Assembly: GCA_037139735.1 (NCBI GenBank)
Contig: JBAXFU010000069.1
Coordinates: 1-17,437 of the forward strand
DNA length: 17,437 nt
Direction: 5' to 3'
Source of the DNA: UBA2402 sp037139735
GTDB taxonomy: Bacteria > Planctomycetota > Phycisphaerae > Phycisphaerales > UBA1924
Part shown: piece after piece, positions 1-5,999 of the stretch
Numbering within the stretch: the stretch's first letter is position 1
How the letters are laid out: each line of letters starts with the position of its first letter
Translations under genes and position numbers: made by a program
The notes under the pieces: model-generated
The model's input: the letters and a program-made list of their open reading frames with translations, nothing else
Told to the model about the DNA's origin: nothing
Database searches by the model: none

Positions 1-37
1 CAAGGCCGCCGAGCCCAAAGCCGCCGAGCCCAAGTGA
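1..37 (+). CDS. C-terminal end of an unidentified protein with a KAAEP-repeat tail (partial)
   Basis: The only frame that fits reads KAAEPKAAEPK and then TGA at 35-37. The gene begins outside the window. The two copies of a 15-base unit encoding KAAEP show a low-complexity Lys/Ala/Glu/Pro tail, similar in style to the Ala/Pro/Lys tails of the exported cyclophilin nearby. Function cannot be told from 11 residues. It points tail-to-tail at the cyclophilin gene ending at 72. Because the stretch is so short, the frame could be chance, but the repeat followed directly by a stop argues that it is coding. Confidence 0.5.
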   Translation, partial: KAAEPKAAEPK

Positions 38-52
38 GAAGCAACGGAATCG

Positions 53-68
53 GGAGCGAATCGGCTCC
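53..68. other. Short inverted repeat between convergent genes
   Basis: GGAGC (53-57) and GCTCC (64-68) can pair around a 6-nt loop in the 34-bp gap between the left-edge gene and the convergent cyclophilin gene. It could act as a weak bidirectional terminator by position, but there is no T-run on either strand. A 5-bp stem is common by chance in DNA this GC-rich. Confidence 0.2.
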
Positions 69-71
69 GCC

Positions 72-569
72 TCAGCCGGGGATCTGCGAGATCTTCTCGA
101 TGACGATCGCCTCGGCCGGCACGTCGCCGTGCGGACCGTGCGACTTGGTCTTGACCGCGACGATGGCGTCGACGACCTCGATGCCGGAGGTCACGTGGCC
201 GAAGACGGCATAGGCCGCGCCGTCGGGCTGCGGCTGGTCGAGGAAGGCGTTGTCCTTCACGTTGATGAAGAACTGGCAGGTGGCCGAGTCGGGGTTGCCG
301 CCCAGACGCGCCATGGCGATGGTGCCGCGCTTGTTCTTGAGACCGTTCCGCCACTCGTTGCGGATGGGTTGCTTGGCGGTCTTCTGGCGCATGTCGGGCG
401 CGAAGCCGCCGCCCTGGATCATGAAGCCCGGGATGACGCGGTGGAAGATCGTGCCGTCGTAGTGGCCTTCAGCCGCGTAGGTGCAGAAGTTGGCGACGCT
501 GACGGGCGCGGTCTTCTCGTCCAGTTCGAGGTGAATGTCGCCCTTCGACGTCTTCATGAGGATCTTCAT
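72..569 (-). CDS. ppiB: Cytosolic cyclophilin-type peptidyl-prolyl cis-trans isomerase
   Basis: This 165-residue protein is a bare cyclophilin domain, the usual length of bacterial PpiB, and speeds cis-trans isomerisation of prolyl bonds during protein folding. Visible motifs are the catalytic block FHRVIPGFMIQGGG (Arg44), the core around SATCQFFINVKDNAFLD, and DGAAYAVFGHVTSGIEVVD near the end. There is no signal peptide, so it should act in the cytoplasm. The ATG at 569 is preceded by an AGGA about 10 nt upstream on the minus strand, which supports this start. It lies downstream of a second, exported cyclophilin gene on the same strand, but an intrinsic terminator separates them, so it is probably transcribed on its own. 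The gene symbol follows family resemblance; bacteria often carry several cyclophilin paralogues. Confidence 0.93.
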   Translation of the reverse strand: MKILMKTSKGDIHLELDEKTAPVSVANFCTYAAEGHYDGTIFHRVIPGFMIQGGGFAPDMRQKTAKQPIRNEWRNGLKNKRGTIAMARLGGNPDSATCQFFINVKDNAFLDQPQPDGAAYAVFGHVTSGIEVVDAIVAVKTKSHGPHGDVPAEAIVIEKISQIPG

Positions 570-603
570 GGCAGGTTCCTGGGAGGGTTAACGAGGCGGG
601 CCG

Positions 604-609
604 ATGGTA
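604..609 (-). promoter_or_regulatory. Possible -10 element for the cytosolic cyclophilin gene
   Basis: On the minus strand the hexamer TACCAT lies 34 nt upstream of the cyclophilin start codon. Transcription would begin near 597 and leave a leader of roughly 28 nt containing the AGGA ribosome-binding site. No convincing -35 element is visible. The match rests on one degenerate hexamer (TANNNT). Confidence 0.3.
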
Positions 610-648
610 GCGCAACCGAGTCATGCCGCGGGATCGGGAACCCGCATG

Positions 649-674
649 AAAAACCCCCGCCGGTGGGGCGGGGG
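649..674 (-). terminator. Rho-independent terminator of the exported cyclophilin gene
   Basis: Read on the minus strand this is an 8-bp perfect GC stem (CCCCCGCC at 674-667 pairing with GGCGGGGG at 661-654), a 5-nt loop, and then five T (653-649). It begins 56 bp beyond the TAA of the exported cyclophilin gene and upstream of the next minus-strand gene. Stem, loop and T-run are all in the correct order for the minus strand only. Confidence 0.85.
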
Positions 675-729
675 TGGGGGTGATCTTCAGGGCCGGTCTC
701 TGGAGCGATGGGCTGGCGGCGCCGGGGTC

Positions 730-1506
730 TTACTTGGCTGGCGCCGGGGCGGGAGCGGCCGCCGGGGCGGGCGTCGCCGGAGCCGCGGCGGGGGCGGCGG
801 CCTTGTCGGCCTCGGCCTTCGAGATGCGGCTGACCTTCTCAATCACGACGGGCGTGACGGGCACGTCGCCATTGCCGGTGCGGACCGCGCGGATCTTGTC
901 CACGACATCCATGCCGGCGATGACCTTGCCGAAGACGGCGTAGGCCGCACCGTCACGAGCCTGATCGAGGAAGCCGTTGTCGACGACGTTGATGAAGAAC
1001 TGCGACGTGGCGCTGTCGGCGACGTTGGTGCGAGCCATCGCCAACGAGCCGCGGACGTTCTTCAGGCCGTTCTTCCACTCGTTGGCGATCGGCGGGTCGC
1101 CGGGCTTCTGCTTGAGGTCGGCGGTGAGTCCGCCGCCCTGGATCATGAAGCCGTTGATCACGCGGTGGAAGATGGTGCCCTCGTAGAAGCCCTTGTCGAC
1201 GTAGCGGCAGAAGTTCTCGGTGCTGATGGGGGCCTTCTCGCCGTTGAGTTCCATGTAGATGTCGCCCATCGAGGTCTTCATGTGGATGTACACGAAGGGC
1301 TCCTTCGCGGGCTCGGCCTTCGCCGGCGCGTCCGTCTTGGGCGCGTCCTTCTTGGCGTCGGTCTTGGGGGCCTCCTGCTTGGAGGGTTCGCCCGTCACGG
1401 GGTTCGCCGGCGCGGCGGGGGGCTGCGCCGAGGTCTGCGCCCACGCGCCCGTGGTGCACACGCACGCGGCCAGGAAGGTCGAACGGAGGAGGGTCTGGAT
1501 GTTCAT
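730..1506 (-). CDS. Exported cyclophilin-type peptidyl-prolyl cis-trans isomerase
   Basis: A 258-residue secreted or periplasmic prolyl isomerase. Residues 1-23 form a Sec signal peptide with a cleavage motif AWA before Q24. Residues 24-70 are a Pro/Ala/Lys-rich linker with PKTDA repeats. The cyclophilin domain runs from about 71 to 223, with FHRVINGFMIQGGG (catalytic Arg115), SATSQFFINVVDNGFLD and DGAAYAVFGKVIAGMDVVD. The last 35 residues are a low-complexity Ala/Pro tail ending APAPAPAK. The ATG at 1506 is preferred over an in-frame start at 1611 because it starts the signal peptide and has CCGGAG about 10 nt upstream. The domain is a paralogue of the neighbouring cytosolic cyclophilin, so the pair probably arose by duplication. 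The linker and tail look like spacers that could hold the domain near the cell wall or membrane (inference). A terminator follows 56 bp downstream. Confidence 0.92.
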   Translation of the reverse strand: MNIQTLLRSTFLAACVCTTGAWAQTSAQPPAAPANPVTGEPSKQEAPKTDAKKDAPKTDAPAKAEPAKEPFVYIHMKTSMGDIYMELNGEKAPISTENFCRYVDKGFYEGTIFHRVINGFMIQGGGLTADLKQKPGDPPIANEWKNGLKNVRGSLAMARTNVADSATSQFFINVVDNGFLDQARDGAAYAVFGKVIAGMDVVDKIRAVRTGNGDVPVTPVVIEKVSRISKAEADKAAAPAAAPATPAPAAAPAPAPAK

Positions 1507-1779
1507 CGATCGTGCTCCGGGGAATGGTGGTCCGACATCGTGCTCGACGCAGTGCCCTTCCGTGGGCAATGCGTGAGGGTGGATCGTACGCCGCGGGCCT
1601 TGCAGTTGCACGCGCGATGCACGCGAAGGCTCCCGGGCCTTGCTTCGTCACCGCTGCGCAACACGCGAGAACCGCATTTCATGCGACGAGTACAACCGGG
1701 TCGATACTGGACGACAACGCGCCGTCCGGCCATGCCCGGCGTCTGCTGTGACGCACGAACCCAACCGGAGTTCCCGACC
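1507..1779. promoter_or_regulatory. Divergent intergenic region with a direct repeat and candidate promoter
   Basis: This 273-bp gap separates the divergent exported cyclophilin and DUF4139 genes. A candidate minus-strand -10, TACGAT (1588-1583), would give the cyclophilin mRNA a leader of about 70 nt. The direct repeat TGCACGCG occurs at 1607-1614 and 1618-1625, 11 bp apart or one helical turn, and overlaps where the -35 of that promoter would lie, so it could be an operator. For the DUF4139 gene I see a ribosome-binding site (CCGGAG, 1765-1770) but no clear -10 beyond a weak GATACT further upstream. No RNA gene or small ORF with good support was seen. Confidence 0.35.
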
Positions 1780-4029
1780 ATGTTCCGTTCCACTCGCGCT
1801 TCGGCCCTTGTCCTGCTCGCCGTCCTCACAGGGGGGGCTCTGCCCTCCTCGGTCGCTTCCGCCGCCGGGCTCCCGGCCGCGGGCCGCCTTGCGGGCGAAG
1901 TCAAGCCCAGCCAACTGCCCATTCGGTCCATCACGCTCTACCGCTCGGGCGTCGGCTCCTTCCAACGCCGCGGCCAAGTGGAGGGGACCACGACCGTCCA
2001 GCTTCGTTTCGACACCGAACAGATCAACGATCTCCTCAAGTCGATGGTCGTGCTCGACCTCTCCGGCAAGGGCCGGGTCGGCGGCGTGAGCTACGCCTCC
2101 CGCGATCCGCTCACCAAGCGGCTCGCCAGTTTCGGCATCAACATCGCCGACGAACCCTCCCTGAGCACCATCCTGGGCCGGCTCCGCGGCGCCCCCGTCT
2201 CCGTCACCACCCCGGATGGCGCCTTCAGCGGCACCGTCATCGGCGGTGAATCCCGACCCCAGGCCCTGGGCGAGGCCACCACGCCGGTGCCCGTCTCCTT
2301 CCTCAACATCCTCACCGACAGGTGCCCGTCTCCTTCCTCAACATCCTCACCGACAAGCAAGGGCATCAAGTCCCTCAACCTCTCGGTGGCCACCAACATC
2401 GAGGTGCTCGACGCCGATCTGGCCAAGGAACTGCAGCGGGCCCTCTCCGCCGTGGCCGAGCACCGCGCCGATCGCAGCAAGGCCGTGGACGTGACGTTCA
2501 ACGGCGAGGGACGCCGCGAGGTCGTCGTCGGCTATGTGCAGGAAACCCCGGTGTGGAAGGCCAGTTATCGCCTCATCCTCCCGGAGGGCTCGCTGGGCAA
2601 GGCCGAGGGCGATCCCGCGGCCAAGGAGCGTCTGAACAGCAAGCTCTCCATGCAGGGGTGGGCCATCGTCGAGAACACCACCGACGAGGACTGGACCGAT
2701 GTCGATCTGGCCCTGGTCTCGGGTCAGCCCGTGGGCTTCCGCATGGACCTCTACCAGCCCCTCTATGCGACCAGGCCGATGCTGCCCGTGCCGACGGTGC
2801 AAGGCGCGGCGCCGCGGATCTTCGAGGGGGGCACCGGCGGCGAGAAGGACAAGGCCGGCGCGCCCGTCGCCGGTGCGGGCGGGATGACGGGCGGCAGGGA
2901 GAACGTCCTGGTGGGCAAGGCGGTCCGAGCTCGCCGCGACATGGCCGATGCCGCACCAGCCGCCGAATCCGCCCCGATGTATCCCGGCGCCCCCGCCCCG
3001 CAGAAGGCGATGCTCTCCGCGGGCGAGATGATGGAGTACGGCGCGGCCCCGCAGGCCACGGCCACCGACACCGGCGAGATCTTCGAGTTCCGGCTCGATC
3101 ACCCCGTCACCGTCGAGCGTCAACGCTCGGCGATGCTCCCGATCATCGGTTCGCCGATGTCGGGCCGCCGCGTCAGCATCTTCACGGTCGGCTCGGGGAC
3201 GAATCATCCCATGCACGGCGTGGAGCTCCTCAACGACGCAGGCATCGAGCTGCTCCCCGGGCCCATCGCGGTCTACGACGGCGGGACGTACGCGGGCGAT
3301 GCGCAGATCGGCCACGTGCCCGCGGGCGACAAGCGACTGCTCGCCTACAGCGTCGACCTCGAGGTCGACGGTCGCGTCGAGTCGACCCAGGCCGCGCAGG
3401 TGCAAAGGCTCCGCATCGTCCGCGGCATGATCGAGATGACGTCGCTGGCCACCAGCACCTCGGTGCATCACTTCGCCAACAAGGACGCCAAGCAGGGCCG
3501 CACCCTCATCGTCGAGTCGCCCAGGGACCCGGCCTGGACGCTCAAGCAGCCCGCCAAGCCCTACGAAACCACGGATTCCCTGCACCGCTTCGCGCTCGAT
3601 CTCGAGCCCGGGAAGTCGGTCGAACTCAAGGTGGTGCAGGAGCGGACGATGTGGCAGCAACTCGAGGTGATCACGACCAACGTCGAGTCGCTGCTGGCCT
3701 ATCGGCAGCAGGGCGCGGCCGTGTCTGAGCCGGTCGTCGAGGCCGTGCGTCGAGCCGGGGAGCTCTCCGTCGCCATCCGGGAGGTCGAGGAGCGTCAGGC
3801 TCGGCTCGCCGCGGAGCGACAGGCCATCACCGTCGATCAGGACCGGCTTCGCAGCAACATGACGAGCATCGATCGGGCCAGCCCGCTCTACGCCAAGTAC
3901 ATGACCAAGCTCACCGAGCAGGAGACGCGGCTGGACACGATGGGCGAAGAGCAGCACAAGGCCGAGAAGGACCTGATCGCCGCGCGTGCCGCGCTCGACC
4001 AGTACCTCGCCAACCTCAGTGTCGAATGA
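1780..4029 (+). CDS. Exported DUF4139-family protein with C-terminal coiled coil
   Basis: A 749-residue protein of the DUF4139 family, whose biochemical function is not established. Residues 1-28 are a Sec signal peptide ending in ASA before Ala29. The N-terminal part has the family pattern ITLYRSGVGSFQRRG and INDLLKSMVVLDL. A central block contains VGYVQETPVWKASYRLIL and WAIVENTTDEDWTDVDLALVSGQPVGFRMDLYQ-type residues (described from about 245 to 335). Residues about 340-425 are a Gly/Ala/Met-rich linker, then a beta-rich C-terminal domain, and from about 650 to 745 charged heptad-like helices that look like a coiled coil. The start at 1780 has CCGGAG 9 nt upstream and begins the signal peptide. 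Residues 181-193 (RCPSPSSTSSPTS) are encoded by an out-of-frame second copy of a 35-bp tandem repeat and look foreign to the family. Such proteins may have a cell-envelope role (inference). Confidence 0.85.
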   Translation: MFRSTRASALVLLAVLTGGALPSSVASAAGLPAAGRLAGEVKPSQLPIRSITLYRSGVGSFQRRGQVEGTTTVQLRFDTEQINDLLKSMVVLDLSGKGRVGGVSYASRDPLTKRLASFGINIADEPSLSTILGRLRGAPVSVTTPDGAFSGTVIGGESRPQALGEATTPVPVSFLNILTDRCPSPSSTSSPTSKGIKSLNLSVATNIEVLDADLAKELQRALSAVAEHRADRSKAVDVTFNGEGRREVVVGYVQETPVWKASYRLILPEGSLGKAEGDPAAKERLNSKLSMQGWAIVENTTDEDWTDVDLALVSGQPVGFRMDLYQPLYATRPMLPVPTVQGAAPRIFEGGTGGEKDKAGAPVAGAGGMTGGRENVLVGKAVRARRDMADAAPAAESAPMYPGAPAPQKAMLSAGEMMEYGAAPQATATDTGEIFEFRLDHPVTVERQRSAMLPIIGSPMSGRRVSIFTVGSGTNHPMHGVELLNDAGIELLPGPIAVYDGGTYAGDAQIGHVPAGDKRLLAYSVDLEVDGRVESTQAAQVQRLRIVRGMIEMTSLATSTSVHHFANKDAKQGRTLIVESPRDPAWTLKQPAKPYETTDSLHRFALDLEPGKSVELKVVQERTMWQQLEVITTNVESLLAYRQQGAAVSEPVVEAVRRAGELSVAIREVEERQARLAAERQAITVDQDRLRSNMTSIDRASPLYAKYMTKLTEQETRLDTMGEEQHKAEKDLIAARAALDQYLANLSVE
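2286..2355 (+). repeat. 35-bp tandem duplication inside the DUF4139 gene
   Basis: Bases 2286-2320 are repeated exactly at 2321-2355. The unit length is not a multiple of three, so the first copy is read as PVPVSFLNILTD and the second in another frame as a Ser/Pro-rich run. Immediately after it, CAAG occurs twice in a row (2354-2361). If one CAAG is an insertion, the two events add 39 bases, exactly 13 codons, and the frame returns at KGIKSLNL. Confidence 0.95.
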
Positions 4030-4041
4030 CGGCCGGGCGGC

Positions 4042-5091
4042 TCAGAGCGAGCCCGCGTACGCACTGAACGACTCGCGGAAGCCCTTGGGCGAGAGGTGCA
4101 GTTCCGCACGCACCTTGTCGAGCGAGGCCGTGGCGTCCTGCGCGCCCATGCGAGCCATGCCCGCGTCGAAGGGCACGGCGTCGCCCAGGCCCAGGCGACC
4201 GGCGACGGTGGCGGCCACGGCCGCGGCTTCGGCCGGGATGCCGAAGGGATGGATGCCGCTCGCGTGCATGGCGTCACGCATGAACGACAGCATGGCGGGC
4301 CAGTCGAGCGTCTCGGAACCGACGAGGTTGTAGACCTCGCCCACGCTGGAGGCGTTGGTCAGGCACGACGTGAAGGCCGCGGCGACATCCTCGACGGCGA
4401 CGGGCTGCACCTTGGGGTCGATGTAGGTGACGCCGCCCAGGGGAACCCGCTTGTCCTCGACGCCCCGCTGGAAGTACGGCGCGAAGAGGTACGGAGGCTG
4501 CTCGCGACGCAAGATGCTCCGCATGAGCTGGACGAACTCGCCATCCTTGCCGTGGATGAGGCCCGGACGGAAGATCGTCCAGTCGAGCGTCGACATGCGG
4601 ACGATCGCCTCGCCCTCGAACTTTGTCTTCTGGTACTCGCTCACGCCGTTGGGGGTGACTCCCAGGGCGGACATCTGCACGTAGCGGCGAACGCCCGCGG
4701 CTTCGCACGCGTGCACCAGCGTGCGGGTCGCCTCGACGTGCGACTTGCGGAAGGTGACCGCCGCGCCAGTGGCCACGTGACGCGTCTCGCGGATGATGCC
4801 CACGAGGTTGATGCACGCCTGCGCTCCTTTGAGCAGTTCGGCGACCTTCGACGCATCCAGCACGTCGCCGACAATCAACTGCACCTTGCCCGCGCCGCCC
4901 GGCGAACCCGCGGAGCCCAGCGAGGGAAGCGTGCGACGGGCCTTCTCGCGGTCGCGGACGAGCGCCCGCACCGAATACCCCTTGGCGACCAGTTCGGCCA
5001 CGATCGCGCGGCCGACGAAGCCGGTGGCGCCCGTGACGGCGACGGTGGTGATGGCGACGGGGGCGTGCATCGAGTCGGAGGAGGTGCTCAT
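4042..5091 (-). CDS. NAD(P)-binding Rossmann-fold protein (atypical SDR, NDUFA9/NmrA-like)
   Basis: A 349-residue nucleotide-sugar-epimerase-like protein of the atypical short-chain dehydrogenase group. The dinucleotide-binding loop is VTGATGFVGR (Gly21, Gly24, Gly27), followed by ALVRD at the end of the second strand, the INLVGIIRE segment, and a YxxxK pair (Tyr153, Lys157) in SEYQKTKFEGE. The text TIFRPGLIHG and the later YNLVGSETLDWP are typical of the group related to the NDUFA9 subunit of respiratory complex I, but the substrate is unknown. ATG at 5091 is chosen: a GGA lies about 10 nt upstream. A TTG at 5121 would extend it by 10 residues without a ribosome-binding site, and an ATG at 5070 is also possible. 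It ends 12 bp from the convergent DUF4139 gene with no visible terminator and diverges from the ABC ATPase gene. Confidence 0.85.
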   Translation of the reverse strand: MSTSSDSMHAPVAITTVAVTGATGFVGRAIVAELVAKGYSVRALVRDREKARRTLPSLGSAGSPGGAGKVQLIVGDVLDASKVAELLKGAQACINLVGIIRETRHVATGAAVTFRKSHVEATRTLVHACEAAGVRRYVQMSALGVTPNGVSEYQKTKFEGEAIVRMSTLDWTIFRPGLIHGKDGEFVQLMRSILRREQPPYLFAPYFQRGVEDKRVPLGGVTYIDPKVQPVAVEDVAAAFTSCLTNASSVGEVYNLVGSETLDWPAMLSFMRDAMHASGIHPFGIPAEAAAVAATVAGRLGLGDAVPFDAGMARMGAQDATASLDKVRAELHLSPKGFRESFSAYAGSL

Positions 5092-5120
5092 GGGTGGTCG
5101 TTGTCCGGGTGCGATAGCCA

Positions 5121-5126
5121 AGGATA
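5121..5126 (-). promoter_or_regulatory. Possible -10 element for the epimerase-like gene
   Basis: TATCCT on the minus strand ends 29 nt upstream of the chosen ATG at 5091. It would place transcription start near 5113 and give a short leader with a GGA in it. It also argues against the TTG start at 5121, which would lie inside the -10. No clear -35 was seen. Confidence 0.35.
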
Positions 5127-5139
5127 CGCCGCGGGGCGT

Positions 5140-5175
5140 GCGGCGGGCCTCCCCGGGCCCGGGAGGCCGGGCCGC
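5140..5175. promoter_or_regulatory. GC-rich inverted repeat in the divergent promoter region
   Basis: GGCCTCCC (5146-5153) and GGGAGGCC (5161-5168) pair perfectly around a 7-nt centre. Beyond a small internal loop, GCGGC (5140-5144) pairs with GCCGC (5171-5175). The element lies between the epimerase-like and ABC ATPase genes and covers the place where the -35 of the ATPase promoter should be. That position suits an operator, or a structural element of both promoters. There is no T-run, so it is not a standard terminator. Confidence 0.4.
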
Positions 5176-5182
5176 CGACGTC

Positions 5183-5188
5183 TACGCT
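5183..5188 (+). promoter_or_regulatory. Candidate -10 of a leaderless promoter for the ABC ATPase gene
   Basis: TACGCT ends 7 nt before the ATG at 5196, the spacing expected if transcription starts at the A of the start codon. The bases between (TGCCCCG with a preceding T) contain no Shine-Dalgarno sequence. The same arrangement occurs at three other genes in this window. Confidence 0.5.
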
Positions 5189-5195
5189 TGCCCCG

Positions 5196-5999
5196 ATGCT
5201 CCAGGCGATCGACCTGTGCGTGGCGCACGTGCCGGGCCGACTCGTGCTCGACGGGGTGTCGCACGCCTTCGCCCCGGGGGCCGTCACGGCGGTGCTGGGG
5301 CCCAACGGGGCGGGCAAGTCCACGCTTCTTCGCGTGCTGCTCGGCGTGCTGACGCCCGTCAAGGGCCGGGTGCTGCTGGGCGGCCGAGCGGTTCACGACC
5401 TGCGGCCGGCCGAGCGGGCGCGTCGGCTGGCCTTGGTCCCGCAGCGGAGCGACGCCATCTTCGCGTTTTCGCTCGAGGAGATGGTCGCCATGGGCGATCC
5501 TCGCCGCGATGCGTCGAACGCCGACCGGGCCCTTGAGGCCGTGGGGCTGGCCCCGTTCGCTCGCGCCGCGTTTTCCTCGCTGAGCGCGGGCCAGCAGCAG
5601 CGGGGACTCCTGGCCCGCGCGTTGACGCAACTGGGCGACGGCGATGGCTCGGGCGAGGTCCTGCTCGCCGACGAACCCGTGGCCTCGATGGATCCACGCC
5701 ACGCCGTCGACACGATGCGGGCGCTGCGGGCGCTGGCCGCCCGCGGCGTCACGGTGGTGGCGGTGTTGCACGATCTCGCGTTGGCGTGCGCCTTTGCCGA
5801 TCAGACGCTGCTGATCGACGCCGCAGGCCGGGTGGCGGGCTCGGGACCAGCCAAGGACCTGCTCGACGCCGAGCGGCTCGGGCGTCTCTACGACGCGCCG
5901 TTCAAGCGACTCGAATCCCCCGACGGACGCGGGGTGCTGGTGGTCGACGTGGACGAGGACCACGCGTCTCAGGGGGCGGGCCGCGGCGCGATCTCGTAG
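5196..5999 (+). CDS. ABC transporter ATP-binding protein, HmuV/FecE-like
   Basis: A 267-residue ATPase subunit of an ABC transporter. It has a Walker A motif GPNGAGKST (residues 35-43), a Q-loop in LVPQRSD, the signature LSAGQQQRGLLARAL (Ala in place of the second Gly of LSGGQ), a Walker B ending LLADEP with a D-like region at MDP, and the switch His in VLHDLALA. The short form and the run of motifs resemble the iron-siderophore, haem and cobalamin import ATPases (HmuV, FecE, BtuD), so import of a metal chelate at the inner membrane is likely but the substrate is not shown. No permease or binding-protein gene is next to it, so partners must be encoded elsewhere. The last 31 bp overlap the 3' end of the convergent esterase gene. 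The start at 5196 has no ribosome-binding site but has a TACGCT hexamer 7 nt upstream, which suggests a leaderless mRNA. Confidence 0.87.
   Translation: MLQAIDLCVAHVPGRLVLDGVSHAFAPGAVTAVLGPNGAGKSTLLRVLLGVLTPVKGRVLLGGRAVHDLRPAERARRLALVPQRSDAIFAFSLEEMVAMGDPRRDASNADRALEAVGLAPFARAAFSSLSAGQQQRGLLARALTQLGDGDGSGEVLLADEPVASMDPRHAVDTMRALRALAARGVTVVAVLHDLALACAFADQTLLIDAAGRVAGSGPAKDLLDAERLGRLYDAPFKRLESPDGRGVLVVDVDEDHASQGAGRGAIS

Noticed and set aside
1462..1506. Lipoprotein signal (LAAC) in the exported cyclophilin
   Set aside because: The Cys at residue 15 comes only seven residues after the last basic residue, too short a hydrophobic stretch. AWA before Gln24 is a good signal peptidase I site.
604..1779. 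Extension of the DUF4139 reading frame back to 604
   Set aside because: The extra part is antisense to the exported cyclophilin and would bury the signal peptide. The ATG at 1780 has a ribosome-binding site and starts that signal peptide.
2286..2355. Frameshifted pseudogene in the DUF4139 gene
   Set aside because: The frame stays open and family-like motifs continue to the coiled-coil C-terminus, so the gene is not broken despite the out-of-frame duplication.
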